Origin: VAYN01 sp963702075 | GTDB taxonomy: Bacteria; Actinomycetota; Thermoleophilia; Solirubrobacterales; 70-9 | DNA length: 64,000 bases | Assembly (NCBI GenBank): GCA_963702075.1 | Contig: OY969703.1 | Coordinates: forward strand, 2,675,615-2,739,614 | Reading direction: 5' to 3' | In this document: piece after piece, positions 1-8,494 of the stretch | Layout: every line of letters begins with the position of its first letter | Numbering within the stretch: the first letter of the stretch is position 1 | Made by a program: the position numbers and the translations under genes | The notes under the pieces: model-generated | What the model was told of the DNA's origin: nothing | The model's database searches: none | The model's input: only the letters and a program-made list of their open reading frames with translations

Positions 1-1326
1 TACTACGTCGCTGACATCACCGGCCAGGCGATCATGCACGTTCTCTACGAGCAGCTGATGAAGTACTCCGAGCAGATCGCCCGCTACGAGGAGTGGTTCT
101 GCAGCTCGCTGGCGCTGGACGAGAACGGCGAGTGCTGCGGCGTCGTTACCCGCAACGTCGCCGACGGGCAGGTGGAGCTCTTCCAGGCGAAGTCGGTGAT
201 CCTCGCCACCGGCGGCAACGGCCAGGTCTGGCGACCGACGACCAACGCCCTGATCTGCACCGGCGACGGCATCGCGATGGCCTACCGCGCCGGCGCCAAG
301 CTGATGGACATGGAGATGATCCAGTACCACCCGACGACGCTGGCGGGCAAGGGCTTCCTGATCACCGAGGGCGCTCGCGGCGAGGGTGCCCATCTGCTCA
401 ACGCCAACGGCGAACGCTTCATGGAGAAGTACGCGCCGAACAAGATGGAGCTGGCCTCGCGCGACGTCGTCTCCCGCGCCGAGCAGACCGAGATCAACGA
501 GGGCCGCGGCTTCCCCGACGGCACCGTCGCGCTCGACATCACCGTCGTTCCGAAAAAGCGCGTCCACGAGGCGCTGCGCGAGATCGTCCTCGTCGGCCGC
601 GACTTCGCCGGCGTCGACATCACCCGCGAACCGATCCACATCAAGCCGGGCAACCACTACACGATGGGCGGAGTCAAGACCGACGTCGACGGCCGTACCG
701 ACATCCCCGGCCTTTACGCGGCCGGCGAGGCGGCCTGCGTCTCGGTCCACGGCGGCAACCGCCTCGGCGCCAACTCGCTGCTCGACACCCTGATCTTCGG
801 CAAGCGCTCCGGCCGCGACGCCGCCGCCCGCGCCAAGCGCAACGACTACTCGCGGATCTCGAAGCAGGTGCTCGAAGACGAGGAGACGCTGGTCGCCGAC
901 CTGATGTCCCGCGAGAAAGGCTCCGGCCGCCGCATCTCCGAGATCAAGCTCGAGCTGGGCCAGACGATGGACGGCAAAGTTGCCGTCTTCCGCGACGAGG
1001 CCGGGATCCAGGAGGCGCTGGAGATCGTCAAGCGCCTCAAGGAGGAGGCGAAGACCGCCTACATCGACGACCACGGCAGCGTCTTCAACCAGGACTTGAT
1101 TGCCGCGATCGAGCTTGGGTACATGCTCGACAACGCCGAGTGCACCTGCGTCGCGGCGTTGGAGCGCAAGGAGAGCCGGGGCGCCCAGTACCGCACCGAC
1201 TACCCGGAGCGAAACGACGAGGACTGGCTCAAACACATCGACCTCGAGCGGACTGACGAGGGCCCTGAGCTCTCCTACTCCGAGGTCACGATCACCCAGT
1301 GGGAACCGCAAGAGAGGACCTACTAA
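1..1326 (+). CDS. sdhA: Succinate dehydrogenase/fumarate reductase flavoprotein subunit, 3' part
   Basis: The reading frame is open from the first base of the window, so the N-terminal FAD-binding part lies upstream. The visible 441 residues hold the family's conserved blocks: the substrate/FAD region around HYTMGGVKTD, and the C-terminal FAD motif GGNRLGANSLLD. The protein oxidises succinate to fumarate at a covalently bound FAD and passes electrons to the iron-sulfur subunit encoded next. Its stop TAA shares one base with the ATG of sdhB, which indicates translational coupling. The C-terminal region ends normally. The family call is secure; the direction in vivo (succinate dehydrogenase or fumarate reductase) cannot be told from sequence. 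Confidence 0.95.
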   Translation, partial: YYVADITGQAIMHVLYEQLMKYSEQIARYEEWFCSSLALDENGECCGVVTRNVADGQVELFQAKSVILATGGNGQVWRPTTNALICTGDGIAMAYRAGAKLMDMEMIQYHPTTLAGKGFLITEGARGEGAHLLNANGERFMEKYAPNKMELASRDVVSRAEQTEINEGRGFPDGTVALDITVVPKKRVHEALREIVLVGRDFAGVDITREPIHIKPGNHYTMGGVKTDVDGRTDIPGLYAAGEAACVSVHGGNRLGANSLLDTLIFGKRSGRDAAARAKRNDYSRISKQVLEDEETLVADLMSREKGSGRRISEIKLELGQTMDGKVAVFRDEAGIQEALEIVKRLKEEAKTAYIDDHGSVFNQDLIAAIELGYMLDNAECTCVAALERKESRGAQYRTDYPERNDEDWLKHIDLERTDEGPELSYSEVTITQWEPQERTY

Positions 1327-2483
1327 TGGCCGCGTACACGATCAAAGTCCGGCGCTTCCAGCCCGAGAACGGCGAGGGGCCCTACTGGGAGGAGTTCAAC
1401 GTCGACCTCGAGCCCTCGCTCGCGGTCCTCGACGGGCTGCTGCAGGCGAAGGACAACGAGGACGGCTCGCTGGCCGTGCGCTGCTCCTGCCGGGCCGCGA
1501 TCTGCGGCTCCTGCGGGATGAAGATCAACGGCCAGTCCGGCCTCGGCTGCAAGACCCAGCTCGGCGAGGCACAAGAGCTGGCGAACAAGAAGGCCAGCGT
1601 CGCCGGCGAGAAGGTCGAGAACGCTCCAATCGTGATCGAGCCGATGGGGAACATGCCCGTGATCAAGGACCTGATCACCGACATGGAGTCGACCCACTGG
1701 ACCAAGATCCGCCGCGTCACCCCCTGGCTCCTCCCCCATGGCGAGCCGCCCGAGCGCGAGTACGTCGTCGAGCCGGAATCGATGATCGACATCACCCAGT
1801 CGATGGCCTGCATCCAGTGCGGCGCCTGCGTCTCCTCCTGTCTCTCGATGGAAGCCGATCCCGAGTTCATCGGCCCGGCAGCGCTGGCCAAGGCCTACCG
1901 CTTCGTCGGCGACCCGCGTGACGCCGAGACCGCCGAGCGACTGCACGACCTCGCCGAAGACCCGCACGGGATCTACGACTGCACCCACTGCTTCAGCTGC
2001 ATCGACGCTTGCCCGAAGGGCGTGGCGCCGATGGACCAGATCATGCGCCTGCGCCGCAAAGCCGGCGAGGAGGGGATCGAAGACCCCAACGCCGGCCACG
2101 CCCACGAGGTCGCCTTCGTCAAGATCATCGAGAAGAAGGGCACGCTCGACGAGGCGATGCTGGTCCAGGAGTCCTACGCACCCGGCATCAAAGGCAAGCT
2201 GAAACCGAGCAAGCGCGCCATCCGAGAAACGATCAAATCGCTGCCGACGATCCTCCGGCCGTTGCGCAAACGGAAGGTCAAGCTGCGACAGGCGATCCCC
2301 GGCACTCATCACAAGCTCCCGGGCGACGCGATGAACGACGTCAAGGCGATCTACGCCCACGCCGAGGAGCACAACGAGGAATTCAATCTCTACATCAAGG
2401 GCGAGGAGGGTGAGCTCGTCGACGAGAACGTCGAGAAGGGCATCGAGCGCTCCACCGATCCCGACAACGCGGAGGCGAAATGA
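1326..2483 (+). CDS. sdhB: Succinate dehydrogenase iron-sulfur subunit, long type E-like form
   Basis: 385 residues, much longer than classical SdhB (about 240). Start chosen at the ATG overlapping the sdhA stop, behind a GAGAGG ribosome site; an in-frame upstream start would lie inside sdhA. A 2Fe-2S ferredoxin domain carries C55, C60, C63 and C75. Two further clusters follow: C162/C165/C168/C172 and C219/C222/C225/C229. In classical SdhB the last site lacks one cysteine and binds 3Fe-4S. Here it reads CxxCxxCxxxCP, so two 4Fe-4S clusters are expected, as in type E enzymes. About 140 residues after the last cluster are unassigned. The stop overlaps the next gene by ATGA. Confidence 0.93.
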   Translation: MAAYTIKVRRFQPENGEGPYWEEFNVDLEPSLAVLDGLLQAKDNEDGSLAVRCSCRAAICGSCGMKINGQSGLGCKTQLGEAQELANKKASVAGEKVENAPIVIEPMGNMPVIKDLITDMESTHWTKIRRVTPWLLPHGEPPEREYVVEPESMIDITQSMACIQCGACVSSCLSMEADPEFIGPAALAKAYRFVGDPRDAETAERLHDLAEDPHGIYDCTHCFSCIDACPKGVAPMDQIMRLRRKAGEEGIEDPNAGHAHEVAFVKIIEKKGTLDEAMLVQESYAPGIKGKLKPSKRAIRETIKSLPTILRPLRKRKVKLRQAIPGTHHKLPGDAMNDVKAIYAHAEEHNEEFNLYIKGEEGELVDENVEKGIERSTDPDNAEAK

Positions 2484-3394
2484 TGGCCGATCAAATCAAG
2501 GTCGCCTACTGGCCCGGCTGCGTCTCGCGCGGCTTCACCCCCGAGCTGCACGGCTCGATGGCGCTGGTCGCCGAGAAACTCGGCATCGAGCTGGTCGAAC
2601 TCGATCGCGCCAACTGCTGCGGCGCCGGCGTCATCGCCGAGCACAACCAGGAGCTGGCCGACACGCTGAACGCCCGCACCTTCGCCCTCGCCCAGCAGAC
2701 CGGCCTCTCGATGATGAACATCTGCTCGACCTGCCAGGGCGCTCAGTCGGAGTGCCAGCAGCGCCTCGACGCCGACTCGGCTTATCGCGCCCACGTCAAC
2801 GAGGCTCTTTCCGGCCAGGGCCTGGCCTACGAGAAGGACAAGAACGGGTTCACGAACAAGAACTTCCTCTGGCTGCTGGTCGAGGACTACGGCCTCGACC
2901 GTCTCCGCGCGCAGGTGAAGCGCCCGCTCGAGGGCCTCAAGGTCGGCCCCTTCTACGGCTGCTACATCGTGCGCCCGAAGGAACGGCTCGGCTACGGCGA
3001 GCATCCCGACCGGGACATCTACCTCGAGAAGGCGATCGAGGCCCTGGGTGGCGAGGTCGTCGAGTACGACGGGGCCCGCAAATGCTGCGGCTTCCCGGTG
3101 GTGACGATGAACCGCGACACCTCGCTGCGGCAGGCCGGCACCCACGTCGGCGACGCGATCGACGCCGGCGCCGACTGCCTGGTCACCCCTTGCCCGCTCT
3201 GCCACCTGAACCTGGACATGCAACAGCCGGAGGCGGCCAAGGTCGTCAACCGCGACCTCGGCCTCGCCGTCCTCCACCTCCCCCAGCTGGTCGGCCTCGC
3301 CCTCGGCGCCGAGCCGAAGGAGCTCGGCATGGGCAAGCACGTCGCTTCGACCCGCTGGGTCGAAGAGCGCCTCACCTCCGGCGTCGCTGCTTAG
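2480..3394 (+). CDS. CCG-domain subunit (HdrB/SdhE-like) of type E succinate:quinone oxidoreductase
   Basis: 304 residues with two cysteine-rich CCG domains. The first has CCG at residues 46-48 followed by CSTCQG; the second has CCG at 202-204 followed by a TPCPLCH block near residues 236-242. This domain pair is typical of heterodisulfide reductase subunit B and of the membrane-associating subunit of type E succinate dehydrogenases, where it replaces the haem b anchor. The ATGA overlap with sdhB places it in the same operon. No transmembrane segment is visible and no separate anchor gene follows. Electron transfer to quinone is inferred from family and context. Confidence 0.85.
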   Translation: MMADQIKVAYWPGCVSRGFTPELHGSMALVAEKLGIELVELDRANCCGAGVIAEHNQELADTLNARTFALAQQTGLSMMNICSTCQGAQSECQQRLDADSAYRAHVNEALSGQGLAYEKDKNGFTNKNFLWLLVEDYGLDRLRAQVKRPLEGLKVGPFYGCYIVRPKERLGYGEHPDRDIYLEKAIEALGGEVVEYDGARKCCGFPVVTMNRDTSLRQAGTHVGDAIDAGADCLVTPCPLCHLNLDMQQPEAAKVVNRDLGLAVLHLPQLVGLALGAEPKELGMGKHVASTRWVEERLTSGVAA

Positions 3395-3403
3395 CAACTG
3401 AAC

Positions 3404-3446
3404 GAGCCGATTATTGAGCACGTCAGAGGTGCTCGATCATCGGCTC
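3404..3446. terminator. Bidirectional terminator-like hairpin after the sdh operon
   Basis: Arms 3404-3421 and 3429-3446 pair over 18 positions with two G-U type mismatches around a 7-base loop. It lies 9 bases after the sdh operon stop and just before the stop of the small minus-strand ORF, so it could serve both directions. No strong T-run follows. Confidence 0.7.
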
Positions 3447-3453
3447 TTCGTCG

Positions 3454-3588
3454 CTAGTGGTTCTTGCTGACGATCTCGTAGATCCAGAACGGGGCGACCT
3501 GGGTGCGGATCTTGTCCTCCGCCGCGTAAAGCCGCTTCTCAAGGCGCCTGATCTCTTCGTCGTGGCGTTCTACTCGCCAATCGCTCAT
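3454..3588 (-). CDS. Small hypothetical protein, 44 aa
   Basis: A short minus-strand frame starting MSDWRVERHDEEIRR and ending EIVSKNH. The first half is charged and predicted helical (RRLEKRLYAAEDKI); the second half is more hydrophobic. It lies directly downstream of the antiporter gene, 27 bases after that gene's stop in the transcription direction, and its own stop is followed by the hairpin at 3404-3446. No family is recognised. Support comes from position, an ATG start and the flanking terminator only. Confidence 0.45.
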   Translation of the reverse strand: MSDWRVERHDEEIRRLEKRLYAAEDKIRTQVAPFWIYEIVSKNH

Positions 3589-3615
3589 GCTGGAATTGTA
3601 ACAGACAAAACATTT

Positions 3616-4815
3616 CTACACCTGCTTCGTCAGTCCCACCCGCCGGGCCAGCCATTGGGCGCCGATCGTGTCGGTTAGACCGTGGGCGACGATCGAGACG
3701 ATGATCGCGATCGCGGCGGTGTCGAAGATCAGGTTGTTGTGGCCGACGTCGGACTTGAGGACGAAAAGGGCGAAGAGCATCGAGGCGACCCCCTTGGGGC
3801 CGAACCAGGCCATGAAGAGCTTCTCCGACTTCGGAATGCCCGTGCGCATGAAGGAGAGCATCACCGCCACCGGTCGGGCGATCAGAAGGGCGAAGACGAC
3901 GAAGAGGACGAGCGGCGGCACGCTGTGGTGGAAGCCGGTCGCGTAGATCAGGCCGCCGAAGACGAAGAAGGTGAGGACCTGGAGAATCGCGCTGCTGTTC
4001 TCGGCGAACTCGACGAAGCCGTCCGGCACCTCACGCTCGCTCGCCCCCAGAGCGATCCCGCAGACGAAGGCGGCGATCAACCCGTTGCCGATCGTCACTT
4101 CAGCGAGGCCGAAGGCGGCAAGGGCGAAGCCGACCGAGTAGATCCCCTCGTAGCGGGGGGTGATGCCGCCGCCGGGCAGGCTGAAGTGCAGGCGCCCCGC
4201 GAAGACCCCGAGGGCGACGCCGATCGCCGCGCCGACCACGGCCTCGCCGACCAACTTCAGGGCTTCGGTGCCGGCATCGCCGCCGGGCGAGGCGAGGACG
4301 AGGAAGAAGAGGACGAAGGGCAGGGCCAGGCCATCGTTGAGCCCGGACTCGAGGTTGAGCGTGTGGCGGACCTTGCTCGGGACCAGCCGCGAGGTCACCA
4401 CCGCCGAGGTGACGACGGGGTCGGTCGGCGAGAGGACCGCCGCCAGCAGAAAGGCCTCGGCCCAGGTCAGGTCCGGGAACAGGACCTTTGCCGCCAGCGC
4501 CAGCAAGCCCATCGTGATCGGCATCGCGATCACCAGCGCCCGCGCCGTCGGGCCCCAGTGGCTGCGCAGCAGCTCGCGCTCGACGAACATCCCGTCGGAG
4601 AAGAGGGTGAGGATCAGCGCCAGCTCGACCAGCTGGACGACCGCCTGGTCGGTGGCGTCGACGTGGATGACCCCGGTGACCGCGAGCCCGAAGCCGAGCG
4701 CCACCGAGAGCACCGAGGCCGAGAGCACCGTTCCCTTCATCACCCCCGAGAGGGCGGCGACGACGGCGAACAGGGCTCCGAAGATCAGCACTGCCTGGCC
4801 GAAGTCGAGGCTCAT
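3616..4815 (-). CDS. CPA1-type Na+/H+ (cation:proton) antiporter
   Basis: About 399 residues, almost entirely hydrophobic with 11-13 predicted membrane helices. It carries the CPA1 signatures SPTDPVV and, shortly after, LESGLNDG, which include the ion-binding aspartates. The role is exchange of Na+ or K+ for protons across the plasma membrane, for pH and salt balance. I chose the ATG at 4815 because it overlaps the upstream ATPase stop by ATGA; an ATG four codons earlier (4827) is possible. Which cation is carried cannot be told. A CPA2 antiporter occurs separately at 21106. Confidence 0.88.
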   Translation of the reverse strand: MSLDFGQAVLIFGALFAVVAALSGVMKGTVLSASVLSVALGFGLAVTGVIHVDATDQAVVQLVELALILTLFSDGMFVERELLRSHWGPTARALVIAMPITMGLLALAAKVLFPDLTWAEAFLLAAVLSPTDPVVTSAVVTSRLVPSKVRHTLNLESGLNDGLALPFVLFFLVLASPGGDAGTEALKLVGEAVVGAAIGVALGVFAGRLHFSLPGGGITPRYEGIYSVGFALAAFGLAEVTIGNGLIAAFVCGIALGASEREVPDGFVEFAENSSAILQVLTFFVFGGLIYATGFHHSVPPLVLFVVFALLIARPVAVMLSFMRTGIPKSEKLFMAWFGPKGVASMLFALFVLKSDVGHNNLIFDTAAIAIIVSIVAHGLTDTIGAQWLARRVGLTKQV

Positions 4816-6044
4816 GCTCTGTCCCACAGAAGCGAAACAGGCCAGGCTTCAAGACGGTCACCAAACGGAAGGACCCTCTCGCCGGTATGGAAAATGACCC
4901 CCCGCACGAATCGGGGACCTAAGGTCTCCCGCAAGCGGTCGAACCGACGGAAGTCCGCCGCTTCTATGGCGCTGGTCGCCTTCACCTCGATCGCGACGAC
5001 ACGTCCGTCGCCGGCTTTGAGAACGAAGTCGATCTCGGTGCCCTTTGAGGTCCGGTAGTGCATCAAGCCAGAGGGGCCGCTATCGAGATCGACTGCCTTG
5101 GCAAGCTCGATCCCGACGAAGTTCTCGAGGGCCAGTCCGAAAGTCGTGGGATCCGAGAGCAGCCGCTCCTCATCCCAACGCAGCATGTGGCAGAGCAAGC
5201 CGGAATCGCAAAGTAGAAGCTTGGGACCTTTAACGAGTCGCGGTCCCAGCCGGCTGTGCCAGCCCGGAAGTCGTCGGATTAGAAAGATGCGCTCCAGCAG
5301 GAGCAGATAACGGTCCAACGAACTGACGGGAATGCCGAGATCCTGGCTCAGCGCGCTCTTGTTCGCGGGTCCTCTACTCCGAAGTGCCAGGGCAGTCAGA
5401 ACATTCGGGAGCTGCTCGAGGCGAGTGATATCCGCCAGCGCCCTTACATCGCGCTCCAGAATCGTGGTCAGGTAGCTGGAGAACCACCGATCCCGTCGCT
5501 CTCCGCCCCCTCGCTCGGCAGCCTCTGGGAAACCGCCCCGAGCTATGCGAACCGCTAGCTCGTCCCGGCCCGATGGTGACGCGCTCGTGCTTGGTATCTG
5601 CGTGTCGAACAGCATGCGGACCAAGAACGTCTCCGGGTGCCCAGCCAACTCTGCCTGAGAGAAAGGCCATAGCGTCAATACCTCCATCCTGCCCGCCAGA
5701 GCACTCGCCACCTCCGGGATGAAGAGTGGATTGGCAGACCCGGTGAGCAGGAACCTGCCTGGCCGTCGGTCGCGGTCAACCATGGCCTTGATCGGAAGGA
5801 AGATCTCAGGCACCCGCTGCACCTCGTCCAAGACCGCCGCTGCGCTGAGATCGCCGAGGAAGGCGATGGGGTCTGCGCGAGCCGCCGAAAGCAGCGTTGG
5901 ATCATCGAAGGTCAGGTAATCGCCGCCCTCGATCAGCCCGCTCGCGAGGGTGCTCTTACCCGTCTGCCGAGCACCAACGAGCATCACCACAGGGGTATCC
6001 GCCAGGGCAGCCCGCAAGGGGCCCTCCAAAGCGCGTTTCAACAT
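4812..6044 (-). CDS. AAA ATPase with DUF4143 domain
   Basis: 410 residues. The N-terminal AAA_14 domain has Walker A GARQTGKST (residues 24-32) and a Walker B-like AAVLDEVQ. The C-terminal half matches the DUF4143 pattern of nuclease-like ATPases, with EIDFVLKAGDGRVVAIEVK resembling a PD-(D/E)xK core (D...E-x-K). These proteins are widespread and their cellular role is poorly defined. Base composition is visibly less GC-rich than in neighbouring genes, which hints at later acquisition. No Shine-Dalgarno precedes the ATG; a perfect 16-bp palindrome ends 11 bases upstream. The stop is coupled to the antiporter start. Confidence 0.85.
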   Translation of the reverse strand: MLKRALEGPLRAALADTPVVMLVGARQTGKSTLASGLIEGGDYLTFDDPTLLSAARADPIAFLGDLSAAAVLDEVQRVPEIFLPIKAMVDRDRRPGRFLLTGSANPLFIPEVASALAGRMEVLTLWPFSQAELAGHPETFLVRMLFDTQIPSTSASPSGRDELAVRIARGGFPEAAERGGGERRDRWFSSYLTTILERDVRALADITRLEQLPNVLTALALRSRGPANKSALSQDLGIPVSSLDRYLLLLERIFLIRRLPGWHSRLGPRLVKGPKLLLCDSGLLCHMLRWDEERLLSDPTTFGLALENFVGIELAKAVDLDSGPSGLMHYRTSKGTEIDFVLKAGDGRVVAIEVKATSAIEAADFRRFDRLRETLGPRFVRGVIFHTGERVLPFGDRLEAWPVSLLWDRA

Positions 6045-6055
6045 GGAGCAAATCT

Positions 6056-6090
6056 ACCACGGCGTGGGTGATTTTCACCCACGCCGTGGT
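6056..6090. terminator. Perfect 16-bp palindrome between asd and the AAA ATPase gene
   Basis: Arms 6056-6071 and 6075-6090 are perfectly complementary around a three-base loop (TTT). It begins 11 bases past the asd stop and ends 11 bases before the ATPase ATG, both genes being on the minus strand. It may be the asd terminator, an operator for the ATPase gene, or a hairpin that hides its start. No T-run is present. Confidence 0.65.
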
Positions 6091-6101
6091 GAATTTGATC
6101 T

Positions 6102-7145
6102 CTAAACGACCTGCTTTTGGCTCACCAGGCCGCGCTCGACCAGGAGCTCGGCGACCTGGACGGCGTTGGTGGCGGCGCCCTTGCGCAGGTTGTCGGAGAC
6201 GATCCAGATGTCCAGGGCGCGCTCGTTGCCGGGGTCGCGGCGGATGCGGCCGACGTAGACGTCGTCGGCGCCGGCGGCCTTGACCGCCATCGGGTACCTG
6301 CCGGCAGCGGGATCGTCGACGACGGTGACGCCCGGCGCGGCCGCGAGCAGCTCGCGCGCCCGCTCGGGGTCGAGCGGCTCGCGGGTCTCGACGTTGACCG
6401 CCTCGGAGTGGCCGGTCACCACTGGAACCCGCACGCAGGTGGCGCTGACCTTGATCTCGGGGTCGCCGAGGATCTTGCGGGTCTCGTTGATCAGCTTGCG
6501 CTCCTCGTCGGTGTGGTCGTCGCCGTCGGCGAAGTTGCCGGCGTGCGCGAGCACGTTGAAGGCGATCTGGTGCGGGTAGATCTGCGGCTCGGGCAGCTCG
6601 TGGCCGCCGACCAGCGCCCGCGCCTGCGCGCGCAGCTCGTCGATCGCCGCCTTGCCGGTGCCGGAGACCGCCTGGTAGGTGGAGATCACCAGCCGCTCGA
6701 TCCCGGCCGCGTCGTAGAGCGGTTTCAGGGCGACGACCATCTGCATCGTCGAGCAGTTGGGGTTGGCGATGATCCCGTTGTGGCCGGCGAGGGCGTCGGG
6801 GTTGACCTCGGAGACGACCAGGGGCACGTCGTCGTGCATGCGCCAGTAGCTGGTGTTGTCAACGACGGTGGCGCCCGCCGCGACGATCTTCGGCGTCCAC
6901 TCGGCGCTGACCGACCCCCCGGCCGAGGAGAGGACGAGGTCGAGGCCCTGGATCGAGTCCTCGCTCACCGCCTGCACGGTCACGGTCTCGCCCCGCCACT
7001 CGATCTCCTTGCCGGCCGAGCGCTCGGAGGCCAGCGGCCTCAGCTCGGCGACGGGGAAGTCGCGATCGGCCAGCAGCTCGAGGATCGTCGAGCCGACCAG
7101 GCCCGTAGCCCCCAGCACGCCTACTTTGTAGCCATCGCCGGCCAT
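6102..7145 (-). CDS. asd: Aspartate-semialdehyde dehydrogenase
   Basis: 347 residues, normal length. The N-terminal Rossmann motif GATGLVG binds NADP; the catalytic cysteine lies in NPNCSTMQ, followed by the YQAVSGTGKAAIDEL region. It reduces L-aspartyl phosphate to aspartate semialdehyde, the second step of the pathway to lysine, threonine, methionine and diaminopimelate. The gene lies 19 bases downstream of lysC on the same strand, so the first two pathway enzymes form one operon. The palindrome at 6056-6090 follows the stop. Confidence 0.96.
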   Translation of the reverse strand: MAGDGYKVGVLGATGLVGSTILELLADRDFPVAELRPLASERSAGKEIEWRGETVTVQAVSEDSIQGLDLVLSSAGGSVSAEWTPKIVAAGATVVDNTSYWRMHDDVPLVVSEVNPDALAGHNGIIANPNCSTMQMVVALKPLYDAAGIERLVISTYQAVSGTGKAAIDELRAQARALVGGHELPEPQIYPHQIAFNVLAHAGNFADGDDHTDEERKLINETRKILGDPEIKVSATCVRVPVVTGHSEAVNVETREPLDPERARELLAAAPGVTVVDDPAAGRYPMAVKAAGADDVYVGRIRRDPGNERALDIWIVSDNLRKGAATNAVQVAELLVERGLVSQKQVV

Positions 7146-7164
7146 CGGTCGAGTATGCCGAGGG

Positions 7165-7698
7165 TTAGCCGGCGACCGTGGGACGGTGACCGGGGCCGGT
7201 CGGGTCCTCGGGCTGGATCGCGTCGGCGTCGAGCTCGAAGGCCTCGTGCAGGGCGTTGACCGCCTCGCTGACGCGGTCGGCGGGGATGACGCATGAGATC
7301 TTGATCGGGGAGGTGGAGATCATCTCGATGTTGATCCCGCGCTCGCCGAGCACCTGGAAGACTTTGGCGGCGACGCCGGGGTGCGAGCGCATACCGGCGC
7401 CGACGATCGAGACCTTGCCGATCTGCTCGTCGGTGAGGACCTCGAGCGAGACGTCGCCGATCGCAGCGATCGTGTCCTTCGCGGTCGGCAGGTCATTGCG
7501 GTCGACGGTGAAGGAGAGGTCGGCGAGCTGGTCCTCGCCCACCGGCTCGTTCTGGATGATCACGTCGACGTTGACGTTGGCGTCGGCAAGCGCGCCGAAG
7601 ATGCGGCCGGCGACCCCGGGCTCGTCGCGAAGCCCGTGCAGGGTCACGCGCGCCTCGGCGTCGGAATGGGTGACTGCGGTTACGAAAGGGTTCTCCAT
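7165..7698 (-). CDS. lysC: Aspartokinase beta subunit from internal in-frame start
   Basis: Within lysC the codons for MENPFVTAVTHSDAEARV begin at an ATG preceded, five bases upstream, by GGAGGAAG. That is a stronger Shine-Dalgarno than that of the full gene. The 177-residue product would hold just the two ACT domains. In Corynebacterium and Bacillus class II aspartokinases the beta subunit starts at the equivalent methionine and forms an alpha2beta2 enzyme. Internal translation is inferred from the ribosome site and position. Confidence 0.65.
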   Translation of the reverse strand: MENPFVTAVTHSDAEARVTLHGLRDEPGVAGRIFGALADANVNVDVIIQNEPVGEDQLADLSFTVDRNDLPTAKDTIAAIGDVSLEVLTDEQIGKVSIVGAGMRSHPGVAAKVFQVLGERGINIEMISTSPIKISCVIPADRVSEAVNALHEAFELDADAIQPEDPTGPGHRPTVAG

Positions 7699-8454
7699 GG
7701 TCTCTTCCTCCGAGACGACGAGGGTACCGGGACCGTCCTCGAAGCTGCTGCGGCAGTGGATCCGCACGCCGTGGTTGCGGGCGTACTCGACCGAGCGCAG
7801 CTGCAGCACCCGCGCCCCGGAGGCCGCCATCTCCAGCATCTCCTCGAAGGAGACGACCGGCAGCTTGCGGGCGGCGGGGACGATCCGCGGGTCGGCGCTG
7901 TAGACGCCGGCGACGTCGGTGTAGATCTCGCAGACGCTCGCCCGCAGCGCCGCCGCGAGGGCGACGGCGGTGGTGTCGGAGCCGCCGCGGCCGAGCGTGG
8001 TGACGTCGCGGCTCTCGGTCGAGACGCCCTGGAAGCCGGCGACGAGGACGATCCGGTCCTCTTCCAGCGCGGCGCTGATGCGGTCGGCGCGGACGTCGAT
8101 GATCCGCGCCTTGGTGTGGGAGGAGTCGGTGACGATCCCGGCCTGGGATCCCGTCAGCGAGATCGCCTCATGGCCCATATCGTGGATCGCCATCGCCGCC
8201 AGCGCGCAGGAGATCCGCTCCCCGGTGGAAAGCAGCATGTCCATCTCGCGGGCGACCGGCCGCTCGGAGATCTCGTGCGCGGCCGCGACCAGTTCGTCGG
8301 TCGTCTTGCCGCGGGCGGAAAGCACGGCGACGACCCGGTTACCGGCCTCGCGAGCGGCGACGATCCGCCCCGCGGCGCGCTTGATCTGCTCGGCGCCGGC
8401 CACCGAGGTGCCGCCGAACTTCATCACGACGATGTCTGATCCGTCCCCGCTCAT
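7165..8454 (-). CDS. lysC: Aspartokinase (alpha subunit)
   Basis: 429 residues from the ATG at 8454, which has an AGGGGT ribosome site; a longer frame would overlap the upstream small gene. The kinase domain opens with VVMKFGGTSVAG, and two C-terminal ACT domains (from about residue 260) normally bind lysine and/or threonine for feedback inhibition. The enzyme phosphorylates L-aspartate, the first committed step to lysine, threonine, methionine and diaminopimelate. It lies upstream of asd. An internal start with a strong ribosome site at 7698 would produce the beta subunit from the same frame (see separate entry). Confidence 0.96.
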   Translation of the reverse strand: MSGDGSDIVVMKFGGTSVAGAEQIKRAAGRIVAAREAGNRVVAVLSARGKTTDELVAAAHEISERPVAREMDMLLSTGERISCALAAMAIHDMGHEAISLTGSQAGIVTDSSHTKARIIDVRADRISAALEEDRIVLVAGFQGVSTESRDVTTLGRGGSDTTAVALAAALRASVCEIYTDVAGVYSADPRIVPAARKLPVVSFEEMLEMAASGARVLQLRSVEYARNHGVRIHCRSSFEDGPGTLVVSEEETMENPFVTAVTHSDAEARVTLHGLRDEPGVAGRIFGALADANVNVDVIIQNEPVGEDQLADLSFTVDRNDLPTAKDTIAAIGDVSLEVLTDEQIGKVSIVGAGMRSHPGVAAKVFQVLGERGINIEMISTSPIKISCVIPADRVSEAVNALHEAFELDADAIQPEDPTGPGHRPTVAG

Positions 8455-8494
8455 CGACCCCTGAGGATAGTCAGCGCGCGGCTGCGGTTCCCTT

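Noticed and set aside
3682..5058. 458-codon plus-strand frame opposite the CPA1 antiporter and ATPase
   Set aside because: Composition is extremely rich in Asp, Glu, Arg and Gly with no domain, and it is the antisense of two well-supported genes. This is the usual shadow in high-GC DNA.
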